Below are positions 10,501-22,173 of a DNA stretch of 64,000 nt, piece by piece. The stretch lies in assembly GCA_004194705.1 (NCBI GenBank), contig SADC01000504.1:16327-80326 (forward strand), read 5' to 3'. Origin of the DNA: Ditylenchus dipsaci. Its lineage: Eukaryota; Nematoda; Chromadorea; Rhabditida; Anguinidae. Position 1 is the first letter of the stretch. Every line of letters starts with the position of its first letter. A program made the position numbers and the translations under genes. The notes beneath the pieces are model-generated. The model saw only the letters and a list, made by a program, of their open reading frames with translations. It was not told where the DNA came from and searched no databases.

Positions 10501-13500
10501 CCAGTTTGAAAAATTCGCACAATCATTAGGATCAATGATTGGGAATTTTTTGAGTGGTGGTGAACAACTGTTTTCGTAGACGGCGATGGCCCTTCAACTG
10601 CATCATGCATTACATAGGACAATCGCAGAAGATCCATTTTAAACCACCTCTTTAGTGCACTCGCCTTGGTGCGACATTTTGAATTAGCAAGATGACAGTT
10701 TTGACAATTTTTTCTTAGATAAGAGCACCTTCAAGTTGGCGATTTGTGGCTCTCGATATAACACGATTTTTCAAAAGTCTCGCTGTTATATCCAGAGCCG
10801 CGCCAAAAGTTACAGTCAAAAGTTACAACGTTTCCAGAAATGATTGGCAAAATCGTAATCCTCGCGGTATTTCGGACCAGACTGGCGAATCATATTCGGC
10901 AAAATAATTCAATATTGAGTTAAAAAAGTATCGGGCCGTGGGATCAAACCGCAGAATTTAAAAAGGTTGGCGGTGGAAAATTCATCCAAACCATTAGTTT
11001 TTTGCTTTGTAACTTAAGGTAGCTCAGAGGGGCTGTTTAAACGGGTGCCAGTTTTAAAGGTTTGAATTAGGGTGGTGCGGTTACGGTTTATTTTGGATCC
11101 GGTTTATTTTTTCTCAGACATTTTTATCAAAGATTTGACAGAAATTTTCACATTTTGCGGACCCCTAATACTAAAATTTCTTCTTCTTCAAAATGGGATA
11201 TTAAACGTAGAAAAAAATAAACAATAGTTGCACTAAAAACCCGGTTAACCGAAAGAAATCAGGAAAAAAAACCGGTTAAAAAAAACCGGTCGGTTTTTTT
11301 TCCGATTTCTTTCGGTTAACCGGGTTTTTAGTGCAACTATTGTTTATTTTTTTGTACGTTTAATATCCTATTTTGAAGAAGAAGGAATTTTAGTATTAGG
11401 GGTCCGCAAAATGTAAAAATTTCTGTCAAATCTTTGATAAAAATGTCTGAGAAAAAATAAACCGGATCCAAAAATAAACCGTAACCGCACCACCCTAGTT
11501 TGAATGTGCAGTAAGAACTGAAATGAAATGGTTTCAGAAGTTTTACTGTCTCAAATTTCGACTGAATCGAATGAATTCCACAGAGCAAAAGCGTAAGAAA
11601 TCAAAAAATTCACCTGCAGATGAATGAGGAAGTAACCTGAAATTTTTTTCAAATTAATCCGGGTTTTTCAATTATGAAGAAATACCGGTAGAACACAGAA
11701 CATTATCCTATACACATATTTGATAACACCGAGATTGTTTAAAAAGCAAGTTAAAATATCAGGTTGGCGGAAAAATTATGCCATCGGCCTAAAGTGACCA
11801 GCACGTTGTGATGGGTTCAAAATAGTATTAGTTGGAAAGTTTATAGCAAATTTTTTTGTTGGGTTGCGCAATAAACATTAGATTTCATAAAATTTTGAAT
11901 GAAATTTTATAATGGCTCATTTATAAACGTTGTCGTCGTCATTGTCGTTGAAAAAAATGTTTTATAAAGGCACTTTTACGCCAAAGACAACGCCAACGAC
12001 GACGACAACGACGATCTATTTATGAAAAATCCAACGACAACGCCAACGACAACGAAAATTTTCTTCCAAATTAGACAAATTTTGCATTTTAAGTCAGAGC
12101 TTTCAGGGATTAACTATATTCTCCACACGTTTTCCCTTGAAATCTGGTCTGACAATGCGAAATTTGTCCAATTTTGAATGAAAAATTTCGTTGTCCTTGG
12201 CGTCGTCGTTGTCGTTGGCGTTGTCGTTGGATTTTTTATAAATAGGTCGTCGTTGTTGTTGTCATCGTCGTTGGCGAAAAAAAGGGTTTTATAAAAAAAA
12301 ACATTCCAACGACAACGTTTATAAATGAGCCATAAAGAAACGGGGAAAATGGGGCGTTGAGAAATGCCTTTGTCAACACAATGAAAAAATTATTGGCAGA
12401 TTCCAAAAAAATAATGTATAAATTTTCAATGCTATCTCAAGTAGCGTTTCATTGTATAACTTGCTATAGTTATATTATAATCTAATAATGAGATGTTGAA
12501 TAATTCAATGAAACCCATTGTATAATAACATTCAGAACTTATATATAGAATTTCTATGACATTTCTTTAGATTTCTATGTTCAAAAGCGCTTATCACTTC
12601 GGGTTACTTTTCCGCCAACCTGAGATACTCACATGAATATTTCGTAGTAGTACTTCTTTTGGTCGTTCATCTAAAAATGGCAATTGCGAAAAAGGTCAAA
12701 AGCACTAGTCAAGCTTGCCTGAAGCGTGCAATCTGTGCTAACATATCTGCAAATGGGTTACACAGTAAAGCACGGAAACAACTTTTGCCGTGTACCAGGA
12801 AAAATGGGCGGGGTAGCGGGTTTTGTAGACTTTTTGTTATTCGACTAGGCTAAACTTCACTATATCGATGTGCCAGAAAACTAATTTAAACCGCTCTCAA
12901 GGCAATTTAGGCAGCGGAAACAATAGAAACGTGTTTTTTAGGGCGCGGAATCCTTTTTCAGATTATTTTAAAATCAAAATTTGACTTTGCGCCTTGATCC
13001 CTTTCAAGGCAACTGAACCTCAATCCCGCCTTGGTCTCTTTAAAGCCAATTGACACGCTAAAAGATGGAATTTGAACATAGTTTTGAATACTGGGGCCTA
13101 CCACATAAATAAACTCTGGTATGCATGCTTTTTCATGCATCCAGAGTCACTTTCGAGTGATTTGTGTCTAAGGTATGTAGGTGTGCGCATCTCTAACTTT
13201 TCTCTAACTTTCACGGACAAAAGGCTACAACGGCCGAAAGGCTACAACAGGCCAAAGGTCACAACTCCAAAGAAAGGGACAAAAGGCTACAACTCAGTAA
13301 AATTGGGAAAAAGCGCCGCAAACCCAAAAAAGTCACCGTAAAGTGTTACCAAACAATCTATAGCAAGACTCTTGATCAAAAATGCATTTCGAGGTTTTGT
13401 TTTTGCGAAGTCCCATGTTGAAAAACATGATAAAAATAGTAAAAAGTCGAAATTTCCGCTTTTTTCATAATTTTACTGAATTGTAGCTTTTTGTCCCTTT

Positions 13501-16500
13501 TTTTCGAGCTGTAGACTTTTGGCCTGTTGTAGCCTTTCGGCCGTTGTAGCCTTTTGTCACGTACCGGCGCGCACTCACCTACCTTAGACATCATTCCGAC
13601 AACTACTGTTGACCATAAAATGCATAAAAAAGCCTTTTTGCCCAGCTCCAGTGACTGAAACAGGGTAGAATACCATAAAGCAAACCATTTTCTGGTCAAC
13701 CACGTACCCTTTCAGGTTGGTTTACCTTGGTCTCCCAAGACAAAAAATCAAATTTTGGTCAAAAAAAATTTCTTAAAATGTTTTCTATCGTTTCCGTGGC
13801 TTGAAATCGCCTTAAGAGTGGCTGAAACCGCTTTTCTGGCAAATCTATTTAGTGAAATCCGTCCTTGAAGTATTGGACAGAGACAAAAAACAGCACTAAA
13901 TAAGCATTCACACATGCTAAGATTTTCAAAAGTGTGCTCTTCAAAAAGCGAGCACTCTTAACATTAATGTAGTTTTTTACTGGCACGGAGAATAAGGTTG
14001 CTACAATGGATTAACATATAAAAATGTCTTCATTTCGAAAGCAAAAAAAACTGTGGGGTGAAAAAACTTACACGATGTCGAAGATCCAGACATAGCTCAC
14101 AAATCTGAGAAATTTAGAATTTTTTTTAAGTAGATTATGGTTAAGTGTTGACGTACCCAAGTGATACGCCCCAAATAAAGACACATAAGCAGATGCACCT
14201 GCGCTTAGACATTGCCAAGTCATACTTCATTGGCCATTGGAAGTAGATGAGTTTGTCGACGTTAAGCAGTGTGAGTGACAGGCCTGACACTGCTAAGCCC
14301 AGCCAGTTGCCAAAGTGTATTATCTGGAAATTGAAACAATTCCCTTGTTGAACAAAAAAAACATGTTAGCTTTTTAGTTTAAAATAATGAATAGGCGTTT
14401 TGGTACTTATTCGCCCGGACCCTATATTTCGATATTATGAATAATGACCTGAAATCATCGCTTAAGCTATCGGGTTGGTGCATAATTAACGTCGGTTTTT
14501 TGTAATAGACACTTTAGATGATCTTTTATGTTTATTCTTGCACATGTAATATGCCATTTGAAAGCTCTTTCTTTGTGATTTTCAACAAGATATAATTTGT
14601 TTATCAATCATGTAAACAAAATTATGAAAGCCTAATCAAAATAAGTGCAAAATTTGGCACTCAAGGGAGTATATTCATCATTTTAATTGGTCAACAGTTT
14701 AACCAAAAATAAGGCCCTTTATAACATCTTAGATCCATTTTGTAGTGCAGTTCAAGAGCTACAAGACCCACTTTACAGAATAATTTGTAAAATCTAAGTG
14801 CTGAGATATGGCTTTTTGAAAAAATCGATTTCTTAAAAAAATGACCAAAATCCGAAAAATTTAGAAAAACATGGATTTTAAAATTTTGATAAGGCTTTTA
14901 TAATTTTTGTTCATATGATTTATGAACAAATTATATTGGGTTGATCCAAAAGTTGTGAGACTAACCGCATGAATTTTTTTTTCGAATTTCTTTTTTCATT
15001 TAAAAGTCTTAGAACTTATTATTGGTTGTAACATAAGTTCTGTCAGTTTTTGTTCATGAAGATTTTGTTTCAATGTAAAATATTTCTACCATACTGTTAT
15101 ATGTCATTTTGTAGAAACGAATCTCCTATTTCATCGCTCTATTTCAGATTTCACAATTTCACAACAAAATGTTGATTTTTAGCCTTCAAGAAATGAGCTT
15201 CAAGTTAAAAAAATAATTATCTCCGACATCTTTAGAACTAGTCAAAAGTTCAGTCAATTGTTAGGCGCTGCAGCAACAACTTAGCACTATATTGCAGCAG
15301 AGATCAAGAGCTTCAAAATCACAGAATAATTTTTGAAAATCTAAGTATTGAGATATGACTGTTTAAAAAAGAAAATTCTTCAAAAAATGACTAAAATTCA
15401 AGTTTTCTTAATTTTTCACGGATTTCAGTCATTTTTTGAAGAATTTGCTTTTCTAAAAGTCATATCTCAATACTTAGATTTTCAAAAATCATTCTGTGAA
15501 ATGGATTTTGAAGCTCTTGATCTGCGTTAAAATATGGTGCCAAGTTGTCGATGCAGAGCCTAACAACTGACTGAACTTTTGACTAGTTCTAAAGATGTCG
15601 GAGAGAAAAGATGCCGACGTTAATTATGCACCAACCCAATGGTTTTTCACAACAAGGTGTTAGCACCAGTACAACTAGATCTCAGTTAAAGGTGAATGCT
15701 GGTAGTCATCAATCTATTATGTTGGGTTAACACAAGACTAACATTGTTAATTGCACTACAACTAGGTAAATTTTAGCACCAGTACAACTAGATCTCAGTT
15801 AAAGGTGAATGCTGGTAGTCATCAATCTATTATGTTGGGTTAACACAAGACTAACATTGTTAATACCAGTACAACTAGGTCAATGTTAGCACCAGTACAA
15901 CCAGATCTCAGTTAAAGGTGAATGCTGGTAGTCATCAATCTATTATGTTGGGTTAACACAAGACTAACAATGTTAATACCACTACAACTAGGTCAATTTT
16001 AGCAACAGTACAACTAGATCTCACTTAAAAATGAATGCTGGTAGTCATCAATGTATTATGTTGGGTTAACACAAGACTAACATTGTTAATACCACTACAA
16101 CTAGGTCAATGTTAGCACCAGTACAACTAGATCTCAGTTAAAGGTGAATGCTGGTAGTCATCAATCTATTATGTTGGGTTAACACAAGACTAACATTGTT
16201 AATACCACTACAACTAGGTCAATGTTAGCACCAGTACAACTAGATCTCAGTTAAAGGTGAATGCTGGTAGTCATCAATCTATTATGTTGGGTTAACACAA
16301 GACTAACATTGTTAATACCACTACAACTAGGTCAATGTTAGCACCAGTACAATAGATCTCAGTTAAAAATGAATGCTGGTAGTCATCAATGTATTATGTT
16401 GGGTTAACACAAGACTAACATTGTTAATACCACTACAACTAGGTCAATGTTAGCACCAGTACAACTAGATCTCAGTTAAAAATGAATGCTGGTAGTCATC

Positions 16501-19500
16501 AATGTATTATGTTGGGTTAACACAAGACTAACATTGTTAATACCACTACAACTAGGTCAATGTTAGCACCAGTACAACTAGATCTCAGTTAAAAATGAAT
16601 GCTGGTAGTCATCAATGTATTATGTTGGGTTAACACAAGACTAACATTGTTAATACCACTACAACTAGGTCAATGTTAGCACCAGTACAACTAGATCTCA
16701 GTTAAAAATGAATGCTGGTAGTCATCAATGTATTATGTTGGGTTAACACAAGACTAACATTGTTAATACCACTACAACTAGGTCAATGTTAGCACCAGTA
16801 CAATAGATCTCAGTTAAAAATGAATGCTGGTAGTCATCAATGTATTATGTTGGGTTAACACAAGACTAACATTGTTAATACCACTACAACTAGGTCAATG
16901 TTAGCACCAGTACAACTAGATCTCAGTTAAAATGAATGCTGGTAGTCATCAATGTATTATGTTGGGTTAACACAAGACTAACATTGTTAATACCACTACA
17001 ACTAGGTCAATGTTAGCACCAGTACAACCAGATCTCAGTTAAAAATGAATGCTGGTAGTCATCAATGTATTATGTTGGGTTAACACAAGACTAACATTGT
17101 TAATACCACTACAACTAGGTCAATGTTAGCACCAGTACAACTAGATCTCACTTAAAAATGAATGCTGGTAGTCATCAATCTATTATGTTGGGTTAACACA
17201 AGACTAACATTGTTAATACCACTACAACTAGGTCAATGTTAGCACCAGTACAACTAGATCTCACTTAAAAATGAATGCTGGTAGTCATCAATCTATTATG
17301 TTGGGTTAACACAAGACTAACATTGTTAATACCACTACAACTAGGTCAATGTTAGCACCAGTACAACCAGATCTCAGTTAAAAATGAATGCTGGTAGTCA
17401 TCAATGTATTATGTTGGGTTAACACAAGACTAACATTGTTAATACCACTACAACTAGGTCAATGTTAGCACCAGTACAACCAGATCTCAGTTAAAAATGA
17501 ATGCTGGTAGTCATCAATGTATTATGTTGGGTTAAAACAAGACTAACATTGTTAATACCACTACAACTAGGTCAATGTTAGCACCAGTACAACTAGATCT
17601 CACTTAAAAATGAATGCTGGTAGTCATCAATCTATTATGTTGGGTTAACACAAGACTAACATTGTTAATACCACTACAACTAGGTCAATGTTAGCACCAG
17701 TACAACTAGATCTCACTTAAAAATGAATGCTGGTAGTCATCAATCTATTATGTTGGGTTAACACAAGACTAACATTGTTAATACCACTACAACTAGGTCA
17801 ATGTTAGCACCAGTACAACTAGATCTCACTTAAAATGAATGCTGGTAGTCATCAATCTATTATGTTGGGTTAACACAAGACTAACATTGTTAATACCACT
17901 ACAACTAGGTCAATGTTAGCACTAGTACAACTAGATCTCAGTTAAAGGTGATAATATTGACTAAGCATATCAGCATGTACGAAATTTATATGCTTCACGA
18001 TGAGCACCTCTTGCTATAATTCAAATGTTGTAGTCTGAAGTTCGTAATTTAAAGTAAAAGTTGCCATAATTTAATGTTGCAAAAAGCCTCCTTCAGATTT
18101 TTGAAAAAATGAAAATTAGATGGATTTTACATTAGACTCTCGATTTAGTGTACACCTCGTTTAGTGTACATCTGGATTAAATCATTTTGGCCGCGGTTAA
18201 TTAAAATGACTAGAATGAACCCCGATTTAGTGTACACTCGATTTAATCTACACCTGGAGCCGGGGTGTACCCAGGGTGTACACTAAATCGGGAGTCGACT
18301 GTAACTTGTTTCAGCCTATTTTTATCTTTTATGTTTTTTTATCGTGGCTAGGGTAACTTTTTATACTTAAACAATGTTTTCCTCTAAAAACTTTGAATCA
18401 TAAATCAAAATGCTTTGTTTCACTTACAGCACACAGATGAAGATGCTGCAATACTTTGTGTTTTCTGGTCAACACCTCATTGGGATGGCAAAACACTGAA
18501 CAAGCATTTCGCTGTATTTTGACAATTTTTCAATAGGAACCTGTAAGTAGAAGATCTCCTAACGTCATATTCACGATAAATAAGTGCATGGTGTCGCCTG
18601 CAAGAAGAGTCAACAAATAAATAAGCAAATTAAAAGCATGTAAATCTGATTTCAAAAAGAATATACTTTTCTACGGAGTGTTTTTGTAATTTGCTGTATG
18701 ATTTTTACATAATTTTTTTATTCTAATTCTCGCATTTTTACTGAATTTTGGTTTAAACTTTTTTGGCCATAGCCAACTTGCTTTTCAAGCATCAAAACAC
18801 GTTTTTGAAGCTTCGAACGGTAAAAAAAATGTAACTTATGTATGCCATTCAACCGTTGCTTGAAAATTTCGAAGCTCTAGTCAGCGCACACACAAAAATG
18901 AGGATTTTTTTAATACAAAAAACTTATTTCAAATAAAACTCTCTAGCAACATAAAAACTGAAATCAGAACGAAATACAAATATTACCACTTCTTCCAAAC
19001 AGCTTAAAGGCGCAATAAAGGACTAGGAAGTTGAAGACTGTACTCGCTGTACTTGCTGCCAATAGCAAGTCATCCACCTAAAAAGCACAATTTCTACATT
19101 TTTACTCTCTAGTTCAAAGAACATATAACAAAAAGAAATTTCAAAATTTACCGTGTATTGAAACCTGAAATTTGGCCAATGCTATTGTGGACTTATTTAA
19201 ATTTTTATTGGAATTTTGCACAAAACTATTTTCTTACCGTATTTCCTGTAATTTAGCCCCCGGGGCTAAATTTTTCGGACGCCCAAAAATCTTGAAATTG
19301 TGAATCAGAAATGGCCCTAACTCAGAAGTTCTAGTCAAAAAAAGAGGGAGGGGCTGAATTAGGGGAAATTACGGTATTAAAAATAAAATAAAATTAGCGT
19401 ATAACTCTTAATTTTTTTTATTGCAAAAAGGAAGTACAAAACAAATGACAAAGACTTTTTGAAGCTACAGTCGACTCTCGATTTAGTGTACACCTGAATT

Positions 19501-20269
19501 AAATCATTTTGGCCGGCGGTTAATTAAAATGACTAGAATGAACCCCCGATTTACTGTACACCGGATTTGATGTACACCTGGAGCCGGTCCCCAGGGTGTA
19601 CACTAAATCGAGAGTCGACTGTATATCAATTAACTATAAATCAGTTAACTATAGATCGGTTCACCGAAGGTCAGTTAACTATAAATAAGTTTACCATACA
19701 CTCGTTAGCTATGCATCCATAAACTATAGCATTCTAACCACAAATTAGGTAAGGGTTAAGTAAAGGTGGCTCAAATTTATGGATATTTTGATTTTGGTCC
19801 TTTTGGGGTCGGACTATTATAGGACGTCGCATTATTTCGCAATTTATTTTGAAGAGATCGGTCTATTAGAAGAAATACAGTTTACACGTTTGACTGCTCA
19901 TGCATTTTCTTATCAAGAGTAATAAGTTGATTCATGTTACAGATAAGTCGGCAAGTGTGTCAATATCCGCAAGAACCGATTTGTTAAACCGATTTGCACA
20001 GGGTCAATTAATGGGTCGTTTGACATAAAATTTCGAGGTTACAACCTGATGCGAAAAATAAAAGATTGATAAGAGAGATTTTCTATAAAATCAAAGTTTA
20101 ATGAGGTCAAAAGTAATAGCTCTAAATTATTTCGACTGTGTTGTACTGTTTTTGTAAAAGCTTACTTGATGAACTCCTCCGATTCATAGCAATTGTACAC
20201 ATACTCATCTGATAACTCTTGATTTTGGTTTTGAGTTGTAGGTGCACTGTAGTTTTGCACGGAATGCAT
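7548..20269 (-). CDS. Class A-like G protein-coupled receptor, multi-exon
   Basis: Receptor exons were pieced together on the minus strand. Exon 1 (20269-20166) starts MHSVQNYSAPTT, with an N-glycosylation site, directly after a CCAG acceptor. TM1 is at 19077-18987 (VFNFLVLYCAF), TM2 at 18597-18541 (HLFIVNMTLGDLLLT), the TM2 end to the TM3 Cys at 18495-18428, TM3-4 at 14323-14157 (LTLLNVDKLIYFQWPMKY), ECL2 with its Cys at 12746-12719 and 12670-12633, a possible third-loop exon at 10088-9987, a possible TM6 start at 8866-8794, the TM6 end with ECL3 at 8056-7926 (LLPYRIFN) and TM7 at 7808-7548 (VNPLITAMIYAPYRKTLKK, stop). The TM3 DRY position reads VDK, and the NPxxY region is NPLITAMIY. Most junctions agree in phase; exon 1 to TM1 is off by one base, and no TM5 core exon was found. 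Rhodopsin-type fold is clear, the ligand is unknown, and it could be a peptide receptor or an orphan. It could also be decaying, given the missing TM5 and the repeat-filled introns. Confidence 0.78.
8371..8575 (+). repeat. Minisatellite, AAACGTGGCACTTTTTCACT units
   Basis: About ten imperfect units of roughly 20 bases (ACGTGGCACTTTTTCACTAA) lie in tandem, with diverged copies further left from about 8140. They lie in an intron of the receptor gene. The open frames over them are repeat translations. Confidence 0.85.
8912..9359. mobile_element. hAT-type MITE with exact 8-bp duplication
   Basis: The termini CGTGGTGCGCAAAACAGATA and its inverse lie at either end, flanked by GTTGTATG at 8904-8911 and 9360-9367. 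The arms contain repeated CAGATAAATTTATCTG palindromes, then a unique 150-base inverted arm. It lies in a receptor intron. Confidence 0.9.
9405..9642. mobile_element. Palindromic MITE with TTAA ends
   Basis: The left end TTAAAGGGGCATACCCACGC and the right end GCGTGGGCATGCCCCTTTAA are inverted copies, and the arms run through ACCACCTCTTATTAG. TTAA at both ends suggests piggyBac-type or Kolobok-type mobilisation. Related copies occur at about 10380-10570 and 47385-47575. Confidence 0.75.
10380..10570. repeat. Diverged copy of the TTAA MITE family
   Basis: The stretch shares the AAATTTCTGTACctaTTTTTCgACcTTGGTTCTAAC and CCTAGAATTGAATT segments with 9405-9642 and has inverted halves. The ends are worn, so boundaries are approximate. 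Confidence 0.5.
11068..11497. mobile_element. Palindromic hAT MITE, 430 bp
   Basis: The ends TAGGGTGGTGCGGTTACGG and its inverse are flanked by GTTTGAAT on both sides (11060-11067 and 11498-11505). The arms are nearly perfect over about 200 bases and meet at AACCGGTCGGTT near 11285. RNA from it would form a long hairpin. Confidence 0.92.
11914..12331. mobile_element. Palindromic MITE with GTTGTCGTCGTC arms
   Basis: GGCTCATTTATAAACGTTGT opens the element and its inverse closes it. Each arm carries two blocks of (A/G)ACGACAACG trinucleotide-like repeats separated by ATTTATGAAAAATCCAACG. No clear target duplication beyond AT is seen. Confidence 0.8.
12332..13082. other. Receptor intron/exon region, otherwise unremarkable
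   Basis: Besides the two small receptor exons at 12633-12670 and 12719-12746 this holds a repeat (about 12350-12540, ATGAAAAAATTATTGGCAG to CAATGAAACCCATTG) that recurs diverged at about 48660-48830. Nothing else is recognised. Confidence 0.4.
13083..13200 (+). repeat. Dispersed repeat with CTCTGGTATGCAT motif, copy 1
   Basis: The segment GGGGCCTACCACATAAATAA, CTCTGGTATGCATG, CATCCAGAGTCACTTTCGAG and GTGCGCATCTCTAAC recurs at about 29889, 33830, 36085 and 39270 in either orientation. This copy lacks the GC-rich hairpin centre. Confidence 0.75.
13198..13563. repeat. Inverted repeat with GGCTACAAC arms
   Basis: The left arm (13205-13290) repeats AAAGGCTACAACGGCC and AAAGGGACAAAAGGCTACAA. The right arm (13480-13558) is its inverse, ending GGCCGTTGTAGCCTTTTGTC. 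This is another foldback with repetitive arms. Confidence 0.75.
14473..15642. mobile_element. Mariner-like composite element in the receptor intron
   Basis: The left end GGGTTGGTGCATAATTAACG (14473) and its inverse CGTTAATTATGCACCAACCC (to 15642) bracket 1.17 kb. Internally GGGTTGATCCAAAAGTTGTG (about 14938) looks like a second mariner-type terminus. A large palindrome spans about 15215-15605, sharing AGTCAAAAGTTCAGTCA, GATCAAGAGCTTCAAAAT and ATTTTCAAAAAT arms. No transposase is recognisable. Confidence 0.65.
15659..17948 (+). repeat. 113-bp tandem satellite, about 20 copies
   Basis: The unit runs GTTAGCACCAGTACAACTAG, ATCTCAGTTAAAGGTGAATG, CTGGTAGTCATCAATCTATT, ATGTTGGGTTAACACAAGAC and on to CAACTAGGTCAAT, 113 bases. 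Copies are 95% or more alike. Variants (AAAGGTG/AAAAATG, CTATTATG/GTATTATG, CTAGATC/CCAGATC) are interspersed, and a one-base-shorter ACAATAGATC form recurs exactly 451 bases apart (16351 and 16802), indicating a four-unit higher-order block. It lies inside the receptor intron between TM2-3 and TM3-4 exons. Confidence 0.97.
18131..18303. mobile_element. pogo-type MITE (GATTTAGTGTACACC word)
   Basis: TTAGACTCTCGATTTAGTG at the left and CACTAAATCGGGAGTCGACTG at the right form imperfect termini, with TACACC repeats inside. It is a sister copy of 19468-19621. Confidence 0.75.
19235..19376. mobile_element. TACCGTATTT-family MITE (TTTAGCCCC word)
   Basis: It begins TACCGTATTTCCTGTAATTT and ends with the inverse AAATTACGGTA. 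AGCCCC/GGGGCT words follow each terminus. The core resembles other members (GAATCAGAAATGGCC, AGTTCTAGTCAAAAA). Confidence 0.8.
19468..19621. mobile_element. pogo-type MITE (GATTTAGTGTACACC word)
   Basis: CAGTCGACTCTCGATTTAGT and its perfect inverse ACTAAATCGAGAGTCGACTG are flanked by TA. The core is GGCCGGCGGTTAATTAAAATG. Adjacent sequence (19622-19740) is a small array of degenerate CAGTTAACTATAAAT units. Confidence 0.88.
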
Positions 20270-22173
20270 CTGGCATGTATTAAGACTGGAAAATACTATT
20301 TCTCAACATTTAATCAAAGATTTACTTTAGATTTTTAGACGCGCTTGCATGGCGCAGTGATAAAGCTCCAAGTCAAATGTTTTTTGAAAGCTAAAGATAA
20401 TATTTTCCGAGCATTTTTGGTACTCCCTAAATGGCTGGTTCGGATGGCTGGTTTGGAGTGGTTTAAAATGGTTTGAAATTGATCAGAGTTAGATTTGATC
20501 AGAGTTAGTTAGATTCTGAGACATCGAGTGCATCAGACAAAGATTCTGATGCAATTCTGTAACCGCTTTTTTGCAAAAAGTCTAGCCCCTCATTGCCAAC
20601 CTCCGAAAACAAATTTCCAGTTACTTTTGGCCATTGTGGTTTGAGATTCTGACCTATTGATTGATTTTGGTAATCATCGAATTTGGTTCCCCACAAAATT
20701 TTAATTTGAAATTTAAAATTTCGGCTCTATGTGTGATCATGCTAACGCCGATAGAAAAATGTGTCATGGTGAAAGCAAAAAAATATTTGTAATATTTTTT
20801 TTCATCTGGTCTAATATTTTGTTGTCTTCACCAGTCTGCTCTCGGACTTTCTTCACCTCTGTGTGTAACACACGACCGACCGAGTGTCAATGCTCAACCA
20901 AACCAAAAGTGCTACATTTTTCGATGCTTGTTTAGGCTGAATTTACTTTATGCTCGACGCTCAATTAAACTTAAGCTCACCAGTGAATCAGCTTGAAACG
21001 AAGGCAAAAAACATTTATTTTCCAATCTTAAAAACATTCCTCAAAACAATATTTTTATACTTTAATATTTCTTTTATTCAGAAAGAAATATTCGTATATA
21101 GAAAAAAAATGCCTTGGTCTCCTGAGCTTTTTAACAAGTTTATAGAGTTGTGGGGGTAAAAAAGTGCTTTTTTATTGAAATAAGTACAGAAATCTGAATA
21201 AGTTCCCCCAGCAAACAACAATTTAAAAAAGCTCACCTTTAAAATAATCCAAAAACAAAATCAGTCAAATAGCAGCATCTAGACCACTAGCAGCAGCAGT
21301 TATATGCCAGACTAATCAACAAAAGCCAAGGCGATGAGAAGAAGAAAATAAAGAGAGTGGATCATCACAGTGACTAGCAATAAGTCAAAATTGGCTGAAA
21401 TTTGGGGCAAACAATATTCCTGACCACCAGCATAACAAAAACTACAAAGAGAAGTATCAGTGATCCAGCTGAAATTAGCTTTATTAAAGGGTATTCTCAA
21501 TTTCTAATAGTCCAGTTCTTTCTTGAAGATCCCATAGCAATTACAAAAATATTGATTACTGAAGTATGTTTGCTGACAGAAAATCGTTATTTTGTATGTG
21601 CGCATTTCAAGTAATTCGATATTTCGTAAAATTTATTGATGGAAATACGCATATAAACAATAGTGAATGAATGAAAATGTGAAAGGTTTTTTTTAGAATT
21701 TTCGGTTCAAATTGCCTAATTTTTTTTTGCTTCTAAAAATTATTTGGTAACGATAATTCATCAAACCTGCTTCGCACAAGAATTTATTACCGAATTTCGT
21801 AGTTTAAGCAACTGAGGAAGATTTGAGTTTTAGAAATTTTGATTTTTCGACTATTTGAGTAATGACCAAAAGTCTCTTACTTCTGGACTTTTTTATTGTT
21901 TCCAGCATTATTAACAGTGTTATCAACCCATCGCCGATGGGAATATTTCAAAAGGCAGGTACCAGGTCAATTCAAAAAAAAATTATTTAAAATTTTTTGA
22001 GTATCATACAGTTAATAAGTAAACAGAGACACTTCCATCGGTGAAACAGCGACGTAGTGTGAAAGTTGGTCGGCGGTTCAATTCCCATTGAGGTATATTC
22101 TTTTCTCGAGTTTTAGCAAATTGTGTGAAATCAATATTCGTTCATTGGTACCCAACTTTTAAAAAAATTCATA
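20270..22173. other. Intergenic between the receptor and the plus-strand cluster
   Basis: The region is divergent-gene spacer. It includes an A-box-like tRNA scrap near 20348 and a diverged MITE (about 20943-21172, CTCAATTAAACTTAAGCTCACCAG) related to 48173-48417. A tRNA-like B box, GGTTCAATTCC, lies near 22076. Open frames here show no domain. Confidence 0.4.

Noticed and set aside
15659..17948. CRISPR-like array
   Set aside because: The whole 113-base unit is conserved with no unique spacers, so it is a satellite, and the setting is an animal intron.
20341..20400. Possible tRNA gene (TGGCGCAGTGATAAAGC)
   Set aside because: Only an A-box-like stretch is present. There is no B box at the right distance and no closing stems.
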